A stretch of 15,617 bases of DNA from Candidatus Nanoarchaeia archaeon (GCA_028711925.1 JAQTRH010000010.1:1-15617), one strand, 5' to 3'. Counted from the first letter of the stretch, positions 6,111 to 12,001 are shown. The notes: generated from the sequence alone by a model not told the origin. Numbers and translations: made by a program.

Positions 6111-6647
6111 ATGAGATGTTTTATTGCTTTTGAGGTTTCTGATGAGGCCAAACAGGCCTTTGCTGAGGCCCAATCACAGCTTGACAAGGAAAACACGAAG
6201 TTAAAGCTAACAAAAGACTTTCATTTAACCTTAAAATTTCTCGGAGAGATTGATGAAAACAAAGCTGAGGAAGTGAAAAGCAAATTAAATGAAATTAAAT
6301 TTAATCCATTTGAAACTTCTTTGACAGATATTGGTGTTTTTCCTGATGAAAACTACATAAGGGTCATTTGGATTGGCCTCGATGACAAAGAAAACAAAAT
6401 AAAAAATCTGCAAAAACAGATTGATGAAACATTAAATGAGATTGGATTTAAAGAGGACAAGCGTTTTCATCCGCACATCACACTTGCAAGGGTTAAGTTC
6501 ACAAAAGACAAGGAAGATTTATTAAAAAATCTAAAGCAAATAAAATTCAATAAAAAATCATTTAATGTTAATGAATTCAAACTGAAAAAAAGCACTTTAA
6601 CAAAAGAAGGCCCTTTTTATGAAGACATAGCTGTTTTTAAGGTATAA
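6111..6647 (+). CDS. thpR: RNA 2',3'-cyclic phosphodiesterase (LigT/ThpR, 2H family)
   Basis: A 178-residue member of the 2H phosphoesterase superfamily, which opens 2',3'-cyclic phosphates on RNA ends and in vitro shows 2'-5' RNA ligase activity. Both catalytic HxT motifs are present: FHLTLKFLGE (H38, T40) and FHPHITLARV (H122, T124), about 84 residues apart as usual. The start MRCFIAFEVSDE is the typical N-terminal beta strand. Length agrees with the family. It has its own promoter and the S2 promoter follows within 10 bases of its stop, so it is probably monocistronic. Confidence 0.95.
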   Translation: MRCFIAFEVSDEAKQAFAEAQSQLDKENTKLKLTKDFHLTLKFLGEIDENKAEEVKSKLNEIKFNPFETSLTDIGVFPDENYIRVIWIGLDDKENKIKNLQKQIDETLNEIGFKEDKRFHPHITLARVKFTKDKEDLLKNLKQIKFNKKSFNVNEFKLKKSTLTKEGPFYEDIAVFKV

Positions 6648-6656
6648 TCCGAAATC

Positions 6657-6667
6657 TTTTTAAATAA
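6657..6667 (+). promoter_or_regulatory. TATA box for ribosomal protein S2 gene
   Basis: TTTTTAAATAA, centre about 6662. Initiation is expected at about 6683-6688, leaving a leader of about 75 nt before ATG 6759. Confidence 0.7.
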
Positions 6668-6685
6668 ATCCTTACTTCTATTGTA

Positions 6686-6744
6686 TATTACCAAACGTCT
6701 TGCATGAGGTAATAAAAACTGCAAGTTTCTTTCTAAGGAAACTT
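6686..6744 (+). promoter_or_regulatory. S2 leader RNA: H-type pseudoknot and competing hairpin
   Basis: Stem A pairs TATTACC (6686-6692) with GGTAATA (6708-6714), seven perfect pairs. Stem B pairs CTTGCA (6699-6704) with TGCAAG (6720-6725), six perfect pairs. The strands interleave (A5', B5', A3', B3'), which is an H-type pseudoknot with an A-rich third loop (AAAAC, 6715-6719). A third helix C pairs 6723-6731 with 6736-6744 (nine pairs including one G-U, loop TCTA) and shares 6723-6725 with stem B, so B and C are mutually exclusive. Stem A begins at the predicted transcription start. The layout fits a regulatory leader, either autogenous by S2 or ligand-controlled. Pairings were found by eye only. 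Confidence 0.55.
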
Positions 6745-6758
6745 TCATGAGATAAAAA

Positions 6759-7358
6759 ATGGCAGAAGAATCATTATTAGTCCCAACAGAGCAATACCTG
6801 AAAGCAGGGATACACATAGGAACAAAATTCAGGACAAAGTACATGGAGAAGTTTATTTACAAGAACAGGCCCGACGGCCTTTCAGTATTAAATCTCCAGA
6901 AAATAGATGAAAGAATAAAGATATGCGCTAACTTTCTTTCAAACTACAAGCCTGAAGAAATAGTAATTGTAAGCAGAAGAGAAAATGGATGGAAATCCAT
7001 AAAAATGATGTCAAAGCTTACTGGAGTTAAAATCTTTGCCGGAAGATATCCACCAGGAGTATTGACAAATACCTCTCTTGATAAGTTTATTGAAGCAAAA
7101 ATAATCTTGGTTACAGACTCATGGCCTGACAGAAACGCAATAACAGACGCAATGGCAGTAGGAATTCCGGTTATAGCATTGTGCGATACAAACAACCAGT
7201 CAAATAACATTGATTTAGTTGTTCCCTGCAATAACAAGGGAAAGAAAAGCCTGGGATTGTTCTTCTGGATTTTGACAAGAGAATATATGAAAAAAACAGG
7301 AATGATAAAAAGCGATTCTGAATTCAAGGCAACAGTCGAGGATTTCACAGAAGAATAA
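6759..7358 (+). CDS. rps2: Small-subunit ribosomal protein S2 (uS2)
   Basis: A 199-residue archaeal S2, a 30S protein on the head/body boundary. The family opening is clear: LLVPTEQYLKAGIHIGTKFR, then NRPDGLSVLNLQKIDERI, the central VKIFAGRYPPGVLTN, and VTDSWPDRNAITDAMAVGIPVIALCDTNN split over residues 114-146. The start at 6759 follows a weak GAG Shine-Dalgarno (6749-6751) inside CATGAGAT. In many archaea S2 sits downstream of the L18e-L13-S9 operon. Here it stands alone with its own promoter and structured leader, 6 kb from those genes. Its stop is directly adjacent to the radB stop on the other strand. Confidence 0.95.
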   Translation: MAEESLLVPTEQYLKAGIHIGTKFRTKYMEKFIYKNRPDGLSVLNLQKIDERIKICANFLSNYKPEEIVIVSRRENGWKSIKMMSKLTGVKIFAGRYPPGVLTNTSLDKFIEAKIILVTDSWPDRNAITDAMAVGIPVIALCDTNNQSNNIDLVVPCNNKGKKSLGLFFWILTREYMKKTGMIKSDSEFKATVEDFTEE

Positions 7359-8015
7359 TCATTTTTTAAAAATTCCTTTTTCTTTTATTTCAAATCCTTG
7401 TTTTTTTCCTTTATACTCTTCAGGCTTTCTCACTAAAATCCATCTTCTGCTGTTATCTTTTTCAAGCTCAATGAGGCATTTGCTCCAGTTTTTCAGCATC
7501 TCTCCGCCTACAACTCCTATCTGACCATTTAGATTATCATAAACCTGCTCTGTCAATATAACAGGAATTCCATCCCTTGCAATGCCCGCAAGAGTGCTTA
7601 GCTGCAAATCAATAGCCCTGTTTGCCTTGTAGGCATCTTCTTTTAATTTCAGCCTGTAATAAATACCTATTGTGTCAATTATAACCAATGAAATCTTTCC
7701 TGTATTAACCAGCTCTTTTATCTTGCTTATCCTCTCTGCCTGCTCTGCAAAGCTGTTCACCCTGAAAAGCATTATATTATGAAGAACATCATCAAAATCA
7801 TCCCCACAAAGCTGCTTCAGCCTTTCCACAGAAAAACCCTTTTCAGTGTCAATAAATATTATTTTCTTGTTTTTTCTTGCCTGCTCTATTGCAGCAAGCA
7901 TGGCCAGTGTTGTTTTTCCGCTTGCAGCAGGCCCATATATTATATTGATAACTGGCTTATAACCCTCGACAAGATCATCAACAACCTCGCATCCAGAACT
8001 TATCTTTTCTTCCAT
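7359..8015 (-). CDS. radB: DNA repair and recombination protein RadB
   Basis: RecA-core protein without the N-terminal helix-hairpin-helix domain, 218 residues, the usual RadB length. It is a RadA paralogue and accessory found in archaea. Visible motifs are Walker A GPAASGKT (28-35), a strand IIFIDTEKGFSVERL (52-66), Walker B SLVIIDT (109-115) and the loop region VVGGEMLKNWSKC (168-180). The opening ISSGCEVVDDLVEGYKPV is typical. The ATG (8013-8015, reverse) lies about 27 bases from a reverse TATA box, so the mRNA should be leaderless. It converges with S2 with no intergenic base. Confidence 0.92.
   Translation of the reverse strand: MEEKISSGCEVVDDLVEGYKPVINIIYGPAASGKTTLAMLAAIEQARKNKKIIFIDTEKGFSVERLKQLCGDDFDDVLHNIMLFRVNSFAEQAERISKIKELVNTGKISLVIIDTIGIYYRLKLKEDAYKANRAIDLQLSTLAGIARDGIPVILTEQVYDNLNGQIGVVGGEMLKNWSKCLIELEKDNSRRWILVRKPEEYKGKKQGFEIKEKGIFKK
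7362..7372. terminator. Bidirectional T run between S2 and radB
   Basis: TTTTTTAAAAA gives an oligo-T signal on both strands. On the plus strand it lies just after the S2 stop. On the minus strand a T5 run lies inside the last codons of radB (Ile-Phe-Lys-Lys). It is plausible as an archaeal T-run terminator, mainly for S2. Confidence 0.45.
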
Positions 8016-8037
8016 AAGGCATTAGTCTTTAATTTTC

Positions 8038-8045
8038 TTTATATA
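8038..8045 (-). promoter_or_regulatory. TATA box for radB
   Basis: TATATAAA on the reverse strand, centre about 27 bases before the radB ATG at 8015. This predicts a leaderless mRNA. Confidence 0.7.
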
Positions 8046-8076
8046 GTTTTCTTATTTTAAATGAAAATCTTCTAAC

Positions 8077-8988
8077 CTATCTTCTGCCGTTCAGGAACTC
8101 CCATTTATACAGCTTAATAGAATTAGGCTGTATCTCTATGTTTTTGTACTTTCCTTGTTTTAAGCTTGTTTTTATATACTCTCTTATCTTATTTTCATTG
8201 AAATTTTCCTTATCAATCAGAACTGCGAATGTGTTGAAATAGACATCTTTTATATGTGAATCAGGATTTGCAATAACAGGAATATCATACTTTTCTCCCC
8301 ACCTTACTGCCTGTCTGTTATAGTAAATATTAAGTGGGAATGGAATAGAGCCATTAACCTCAATTGCATCAAAATATTCATTAAATTTTTTTACGTTTTC
8401 TTTTCCCATTCCATACATACTTAACAGGGCAGGATGTGTGGAGATTATTATTGCGTCTTGATTTACCAACTCTTCTATAATCTTTTCTAAAGGCTGACGG
8501 TTTTTCGGAATATCATCATAAGCAATTCCCAAAACATGATATCTCTCTTCTGTTGTTATCTCACTTCCTTTCAAAAGATAAACAATATCCTCTTTATTGT
8601 CATTATCAATATCAAAAATATCTGTTATTTTAAGGGTGTAGTTGTTTATTTCCTGAATTTTAAAATTAAATAAATCATTTTCCCTACCTTCAAAAAATTT
8701 AACTGTCTTATAAAACATATCATTGTCATGGTCTGTTACAGCAAATATTGAATAATCTTCTTTAAAGCAGTTTATTATCATATTCTCTATGTGAAAATTG
8801 CCGTCTGAGTAAAATGAATGATTGTGCAAGGATGTAATATGACAATCCTGGGTGATTTCGTGTTTTTTTTCAATGAAATTCTTTTGCTTTATGATTCCAA
8901 CAAAATCACTTATCAAAGGAGAAAGCATTGCCAATGCAATTGTGCTTACAGCAATTTGTTTAGCATATTTTAAAAATTTATTTGTCAT
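8077..8988 (-). CDS. Membrane-anchored PHP-domain phosphoesterase
   Basis: A 303-residue protein of the polymerase-and-histidinol-phosphatase (PHP) superfamily, whose members use clustered His/Asp metal sites to hydrolyse phosphoesters. A hydrophobic N-terminal segment (about 11-33) suggests a signal anchor with the domain outside the cytoplasm. The metal motifs are HNHSFYSDG (H55, H57), VTDHDND (D86, H87), GSE (E143) with H151, STHP (H185) and NPDSH (D243, H245). Between the second and third motifs lies a calcium-loop-like insertion, DIDNDNKED (126-134). The ATG is about 27 bases from a reverse TATA box and is leaderless. An insertion sequence lies just upstream of that box. The substrate cannot be deduced. 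Confidence 0.88.
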   Translation of the reverse strand: MTNKFLKYAKQIAVSTIALAMLSPLISDFVGIIKQKNFIEKKHEITQDCHITSLHNHSFYSDGNFHIENMIINCFKEDYSIFAVTDHDNDMFYKTVKFFEGRENDLFNFKIQEINNYTLKITDIFDIDNDNKEDIVYLLKGSEITTEERYHVLGIAYDDIPKNRQPLEKIIEELVNQDAIIISTHPALLSMYGMGKENVKKFNEYFDAIEVNGSIPFPLNIYYNRQAVRWGEKYDIPVIANPDSHIKDVYFNTFAVLIDKENFNENKIREYIKTSLKQGKYKNIEIQPNSIKLYKWEFLNGRR

Positions 8989-9009
8989 AACTAAAGCGTG
9001 ATTACAATT

Positions 9010-9020
9010 ATATTTAAAAT
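9010..9020 (-). promoter_or_regulatory. TATA box for the PHP gene, abutting the IS
   Basis: On the reverse strand the box is ATTTTAAATATA, centre about 27 bases before the PHP start at 8988. Its upstream edge overlaps the first four bases of the IS target duplication (9016-9030), so the insertion lies directly behind this promoter and replaced the DNA upstream of its BRE region. Confidence 0.65.
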
Positions 9021-9030
9021 TTGCTATTTT
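9016..9030 (+). repeat. Left target-site duplication of the IS (15 bp)
   Basis: AAAATTTGCTATTTT, identical to 9970-9984 on the other side of the element. Fifteen bases is at the long end of what is known for IS481-family insertions. Confidence 0.85.
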
Positions 9031-9037
9031 TCTGTTG

Positions 9038-9071
9038 TCACGAAACTACTTCGCATCACGAAACTAATTCG
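9038..9071 (+). repeat. Duplicated subterminal repeat at the IS left end
   Basis: TCACGAAACTACTTCG (9038-9053) and TCACGAAACTAATTCG (9056-9071) match at 15 of 16 bases, 18 bases apart. The right end carries one related copy in inverse orientation, TCACGTTTTTAATTCG, matching the inner copy at 12 of 16. These are probably transposase-binding sites. The inner copy overlaps the last transposase codons. Confidence 0.65.
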
Positions 9072-9919
9072 TTCCATACCTCTTTAGGAGTTTTATAGCC
9101 TAAGCTCATATGTAGTCTTTCTTCATTATAATATCTAATATACCCTTTGATGTTGCTAAATGTTCCAGTACCAAATTCTGTTTTATAAGTCAGGAAAAAT
9201 CGTTCTACTTTTCCATTTGTTTGAGGTCTATTGACTCTTGCTAGATAATGTTTTATTCCTAAAACATCTAATGCTATTCTGAACTGGGTATTAGATTGGA
9301 GTATGCTTCCTTTATTAGCATAATATTGGGAACCGTGATCTGTCATCACACTTTTCGGCTTACCATAATTTGCTATACCTACTTTCAGCAGAGCTATCGT
9401 ATTATCTGCTGAAGCTCTCTTAAAGATTCCAAAGCTCGTTATTAAGCGTGTTCTGTCGTCTATATAAACACTTAATTGTTTTCCTGTAAATGGGTCATAG
9501 CTCCAGTCTGTATGCCACATATCATTTGGATTGGGCAATTCATAACGAACCCATTTTCTAGATTTTTGCTTCTTTACATTTGGTTTTACAAGAGTATTTC
9601 TTATCATGAGTTTTTCTATCTGCCTATGAGAAATTTTGAAACCTTTCTTCTTTAGAATTTCTTCTATATGGCATGCTCCGTAACCAAATCTCTTTCTTAT
9701 GTCAAGAATAATTATTTCTGCATTTTTATTGAGTTGAGTTTCTGGTCGACCAGTTTTATGGTCTTTGAGAACATCCCAACCCCCATGTTTATAAGATTTA
9801 ATAAGCATCTGTACTGTTCTTGGGGTTACTGACTGACTCATTGCGATTTTAGAAGTTAATGTTCCATTAAGATATTGTTTAACAATCCATACCCTCTTCT
9901 TAAAATTCAGTTTATACAT
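9056..9919 (-). CDS. IS481-family-like DDE transposase
   Basis: A 287-residue transposase of the rve integrase fold. An N-terminal helix-turn-helix (about 5-45, including VTPRTVQMLIKSYKHGG) and a second helical DNA-binding region (60-115) precede the catalytic core. The acidic triad is visible as WHTDWS (D138), VMTDHGSQ (D194) and NGKVERF (E239). The C-terminal YYNEERLHMSLGYKTPKE is typical of integrase-core transposases. The start is ATG 9919, four bases after a GGTGAT ribosome-binding site. TTG and GTG codons just upstream would overlap that site. The gene is intact with no frameshift, so the element may be active. The spacing between the second Asp and the Glu is a little longer than the common 35. 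Confidence 0.92.
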   Translation of the reverse strand: MYKLNFKKRVWIVKQYLNGTLTSKIAMSQSVTPRTVQMLIKSYKHGGWDVLKDHKTGRPETQLNKNAEIIILDIRKRFGYGACHIEEILKKKGFKISHRQIEKLMIRNTLVKPNVKKQKSRKWVRYELPNPNDMWHTDWSYDPFTGKQLSVYIDDRTRLITSFGIFKRASADNTIALLKVGIANYGKPKSVMTDHGSQYYANKGSILQSNTQFRIALDVLGIKHYLARVNRPQTNGKVERFFLTYKTEFGTGTFSNIKGYIRYYNEERLHMSLGYKTPKEVWNELVS

Positions 9920-9969
9920 ACATATCACCAAAAGGTGTTATGTATGCGAATTAAAAACGTGATAGCACA

Positions 9970-9984
9970 AAAATTTGCTATTTT
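9970..9984 (+). repeat. Right target-site duplication of the IS (15 bp)
   Basis: AAAATTTGCTATTTT, identical to 9016-9030. A 14-of-15 copy of the same motif occurs again at 10005-10019 outside the element. Confidence 0.85.
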
Positions 9985-9991
9985 CAAAAAG

Positions 9992-9999
9992 CTTATAAA
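9992..9999 (+). promoter_or_regulatory. TATA box for RNase P RNA
   Basis: CTTATAAA, centre about 25 bases before the 5' end of the RNA at 10021-10022. It lies between the IS right end and the RNA gene, so the insertion left this promoter whole. Confidence 0.7.
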
Positions 10000-10020
10000 G
10001 CTGCAAAATATGCTATTTTA

Positions 10021-10317
10021 TGTAAGGCAGGTACTTAACTTACGGCCGGTTGGCTGAGGAAAGTCCACACACTTTCGTGGCCACTCTCGGAAGGGAGCTC
10101 CTGAGAAGGAGGGCGACCGCTCAGAAACGATACAACCATCATGGAGGATGATGCCCGCGAAGCTTTTCGAGAGAAAAGCAAGATAACCGGCAGACGTTCT
10201 TGATGGAACTGGTGAAACGGCGAGTCCTGGTTTGTGCAAGTCTTTGACGCATAGTTGAATGTTAAGACAGTCTATCCAAACGGAGACTGACAGAATGTGG
10301 CTTATTCCTGCCTTACA
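10021..10317 (+). ncRNA. rnpB: RNase P RNA, archaeal type
   Basis: The catalytic RNA that removes 5' leaders from precursor tRNAs. Terminal helix P1 is perfect: GTAAGGCAGG (10022-10031) with CCTGCCTTAC (10307-10316), plus an outer T-A pair. The conserved core near the 5' end is GAGGAAAGTCC (10057-10067), and the conserved 3' core is ACAGAATGTGGCTTAT near 10290-10305. In between are the conserved-region matches GAGGGCGACC, CAGAAACGA and GGTGAAACGGCGAG. The length of about 297 nt fits archaeal type A RNA. The segment is clearly richer in G+C than its surroundings, as expected for a structured RNA in an A+T-rich genome. A T6 run (10318-10323) follows directly as terminator. Confidence 0.95.
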
Positions 10318-10323
10318 TTTTTT
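10318..10323 (+). terminator. T6 run ending RNase P RNA
   Basis: TTTTTT begins one base after the closing P1 pair, a usual archaeal oligo-T termination signal. Confidence 0.6.
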
Positions 10324-10331
10324 AGTAATCT

Positions 10332-10340
10332 TTTTATATG
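10332..10340 (+). promoter_or_regulatory. TATA box for the Sec61-beta/NAC operon
   Basis: TTTTATATG, centre about 27 bases before ATG 10363. It supports that start over the ATG at 10354 and predicts a leaderless mRNA. Confidence 0.65.
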
Positions 10341-10362
10341 AATTAATCTTTGCATGTTTAAA

Positions 10363-10539
10363 ATGGCACGAAATGATAAAATAAATCTGCCTTCAAGCGG
10401 AGGCGGGCTTATAAGGTATTTTGATGAATACAAAAGCAGGATAAGCTTTAAGCCAGGTCATGTAATAATCCTGGTTGTAATAATCATAATAATGGAGATA
10501 ATTCTTCATACATGGGGCAATAGTTTTTTGGGATTATAA
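10363..10539 (+). CDS. Preprotein translocase subunit Sec61-beta (SecG)
   Basis: A small tail-anchored subunit of the archaeal SecYE-beta channel, 58 residues. The hallmark is the N-terminal LPSSGGGLIRYFDEYKSRI (residues 8-26), followed by FKPGHV and one C-terminal membrane helix (about 34-50, VIILVVIIIIMEIIL). The start is ATG 10363 because the TATA box places the transcript end there. An ATG three codons earlier would add MFK. NAC follows ten bases after the stop, behind a GGTGGT ribosome-binding site, so a targeting/insertion subunit and a nascent-chain factor share one mRNA. Confidence 0.93.
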   Translation: MARNDKINLPSSGGGLIRYFDEYKSRISFKPGHVIILVVIIIIMEIILHTWGNSFLGL

Positions 10540-10548
10540 GGTGGTCAA

Positions 10549-10890
10549 ATGTTTCCTGGAATGAACTCAAGAAAGGCAGCCCAAATGATGAAAAAAATGG
10601 GCATTCAGCAGGTTGAAATTCCAGCAACAGAAGTCATAATAAAAACACCTGAAAAAGAGATAGTGATAACAGAGCCCCAGGTAAGCAAAGTTAACATGAT
10701 GGGCCAGGAAACCTTCCAGATCATAGGAGAGGTTAATGAAAGAGAGCTTTCATCAGAGCCCGAGATAAACGAGGAAGATATAAAAACAGTTGCAGAACAG
10801 GCTAATGTTTCAGAACAACAAGCAAAAGAGGCAATTCAAGAAGCAAAAGGGGACCTTGCTGAAGCAATAATAAGTTTACAGAAAGATTAA
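10549..10890 (+). CDS. nac: Nascent polypeptide-associated complex protein (archaeal NAC)
   Basis: Homologue of eukaryotic NAC-alpha. In archaea it forms homodimers that bind the ribosome and emerging chains. The 113 residues split into a basic N-terminal ribosome-contact region (MNSRKAAQMMKKMGI, 5-19), a NAC beta-barrel domain (about 20-65, VIIKTPEKEIVITEPQVSKV then MGQETFQIIGE) and a C-terminal UBA domain (about 75-112, EEDIKTVAEQANVSEQQAKE and DLAEAIISL). Length and domain order are standard. The GGTGGT site at 10540-10545 precedes the ATG by three bases. The final UBA hydrophobics are intact. Confidence 0.95.
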   Translation: MFPGMNSRKAAQMMKKMGIQQVEIPATEVIIKTPEKEIVITEPQVSKVNMMGQETFQIIGEVNERELSSEPEINEEDIKTVAEQANVSEQQAKEAIQEAKGDLAEAIISLQKD

Positions 10891-10898
10891 TCAAAAAC

Positions 10899-10907
10899 TA
10901 TTTATAT
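10899..10907 (+). promoter_or_regulatory. TATA box for the paralogous protein pair
   Basis: TATTTATAT, centre about 26 bases before ATG 10929. This predicts a leaderless mRNA for the first gene of the pair. Confidence 0.65.
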
Positions 10908-10928
10908 TTCCAAGTCATATTTAATTCT

Positions 10929-11414
10929 ATGGAACAGTTTCAACAAGAAATTGAAAACGCCAAACAAAAACTTAGGATAGCGGACCACATGATTTTCATG
11001 ACCTATCCTCTTGTTAAAGATAACAGGCTTTTGCTGTCTGTTATCCAAAACCTTTTTTTGTCTCTTTCAAGCGCAATGTCAGCTATACTCTACTATGAGA
11101 GGATGTTCAAGAACATCCCTTCTTTTAATGATAATTTTGATGCTAAGTTCACATCTTTCAGGACAAATTGCGTTGAAAGGCTGAAAATCGATGAAAAATA
11201 TGTAAAAATGATTTCAGACATAAGAGAGATAATTATCGAGCACAAAAAAAGCCCTGTTGAATTTACAAGACAGAACAAGTTTGTGATATGCTCAAGCAGT
11301 TACCGCATGCGCACAATAACTATAGATGAAATAAAAAAATATATAAGCGAAACAAAGTTGTTTATTCAAGAGGCAAACAACATAGTGAGCAGAAATGGAA
11401 GAATCTTTGCGTAG
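10929..11414 (+). CDS. Helical protein of unknown function, 161 aa (paralogue 1)
   Basis: Not a family I can name. It is predicted mostly helical: an amphipathic start (EQFQQEIENAKQKLRIADHMIFM), a long helix (LLLSVIQNLFLSLSSAMSAILYYE, about 38-60 in two parts), a middle part with Cys/Lys-rich turns, and an end with TITIDEIKKYISETKLFIQEA (about 129-149). The order of helices and a beta-hairpin-like piece before the last helix match the next gene, so the two are diverged tandem paralogues. The bundle shape recalls HEPN-like domains. R-x5-H occurs (REIIIEH) but is not shared by the partner, so nuclease activity is not claimed. The gene overlaps the next by 20 bases. Confidence 0.82.
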   Translation: MEQFQQEIENAKQKLRIADHMIFMTYPLVKDNRLLLSVIQNLFLSLSSAMSAILYYERMFKNIPSFNDNFDAKFTSFRTNCVERLKIDEKYVKMISDIREIIIEHKKSPVEFTRQNKFVICSSSYRMRTITIDEIKKYISETKLFIQEANNIVSRNGRIFA

Positions 11415-11865
11415 GGCAGTGGAAGAACTGAAAAGGGAAGAGCACCTCGTGTTTGTAAGCTTAAAGTATACAAGGACAGTGGATGTTCTGAAAAACATTC
11501 TGGAGAGAATGATAAACTCTTATTCTTTTGCATTTAATGCCCTTCTTTTGTATGCAAAAGAACAAAAACTTATAACAGACTATCCCGAAAACAAGGCATT
11601 GAGGTGCAACATACTTAAGGAAATTTTTCCTGATGAAAAAAACCTTCATGCATACATTGACTATTACCTTAAGCTGAGAAAAATAATGAGGGCAGAATAC
11701 AGAAAAAGGGAAGAATACAGAAGGCACGTTACAATGACTGTTGTTGTTGATGGAGAAACAATAGAAGTAACAATGGATTCTGTTAAGGAAGATTATGAAA
11801 AGCTAAAGGATTTTATAAAATATGTAAGGGATTTTATCTTTGGCAAGCAGGAAGAAGAATACTAA
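11395..11865 (+). CDS. Helical protein of unknown function, 156 aa (paralogue 2)
   Basis: Partner of the preceding gene, starting 20 bases before its stop. Common features by eye are an amphipathic first helix ending in a hydrophobic turn (ELKREEHLVFVSLKYTRT, compare QKLRIADHMIFMTYPLVK), a second long helix (LKNILERMINSYSFAFNALL), a basic helix (LRKIMRAEYRKREEYRRH), a two-strand segment (VTMTVVVDGETIEVTM) and a last helix starting D-S-V-K (D-E-I-K in the partner). Function unknown. The overlap suggests coupled translation and perhaps a heterodimer. tRNA-His follows under its own promoter. Confidence 0.85.
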   Translation: MEESLRRAVEELKREEHLVFVSLKYTRTVDVLKNILERMINSYSFAFNALLLYAKEQKLITDYPENKALRCNILKEIFPDEKNLHAYIDYYLKLRKIMRAEYRKREEYRRHVTMTVVVDGETIEVTMDSVKEDYEKLKDFIKYVRDFIFGKQEEEY

Positions 11866-11878
11866 TTCTACAGCAAGA

Positions 11879-11890
11879 TTTATAAATTAT
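11879..11890 (+). promoter_or_regulatory. TATA box for tRNA-His
   Basis: TTTATAAATTAT, centre about 26 bases before the tRNA 5' end at 11911. It indicates that this tRNA is transcribed from its own promoter. Confidence 0.65.
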
Positions 11891-11910
11891 CTAGGATTGC
11901 TTTATATTAT

Positions 11911-11984
11911 GGCGGCAGTGGTGTAGCCTGGTAGCATAAGAGACTGTGGATCTCTTGGGTCGAGTTCAAATCTCGGCTGCCGCC
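11911..11984 (+). tRNA. tRNA-His (anticodon GTG)
   Basis: Full cloverleaf. The acceptor stem is GCGGCAG (11912-11918) with CTGCCGC (11977-11983), discriminator C73 (11984) and a genomically encoded G-1 (11911), the tRNA-His identity pair. The anticodon stem AGAGA/TCTCT holds loop CTGTGGA with anticodon GTG. The T arm has loop TTCAAAT. CCA is not encoded. The gene has its own TATA box and is convergent with the following reverse-strand gene. Confidence 0.96.
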
Positions 11985-12001
11985 CTTTAACTTACAATAA
12001 T

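Larger units (their letters stand above)
9031..9969 (-). mobile_element. Complete IS481-like insertion sequence, 939 bp
   Basis: The element is bounded by perfect 15-bp direct repeats. It carries one DDE transposase gene on the reverse strand and has imperfect terminal inverted repeats. The left end TCTGTTGTCACG and the complement of the right end TGTGCTATCACG match at 9 of 12 positions. Further in, both ends share TA-n-TTCGCAT with matching spacing. An intact reading frame and identical target repeats indicate recent insertion. It lies between the divergent promoters of the PHP gene and RNase P RNA and breaks neither. Confidence 0.88.

Noticed and set aside
9920..9931. TTG or GTG starts adding four residues to the transposase
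   Set aside because: These codons overlap the GGTGAT ribosome-binding site, which is placed for ATG 9919.
9875..10239. Short open frames on both strands over the IS right end and RNase P RNA
   Set aside because: They cross the terminal repeat and a highly structured RNA, and have no promoter or ribosome-binding site of their own.
10929..11865. HEPN ribonuclease pair
   Set aside because: REIIIEH in the first protein fits R-x5-H, but the aligned position in the second is not His and the wider HEPN context is not clear.
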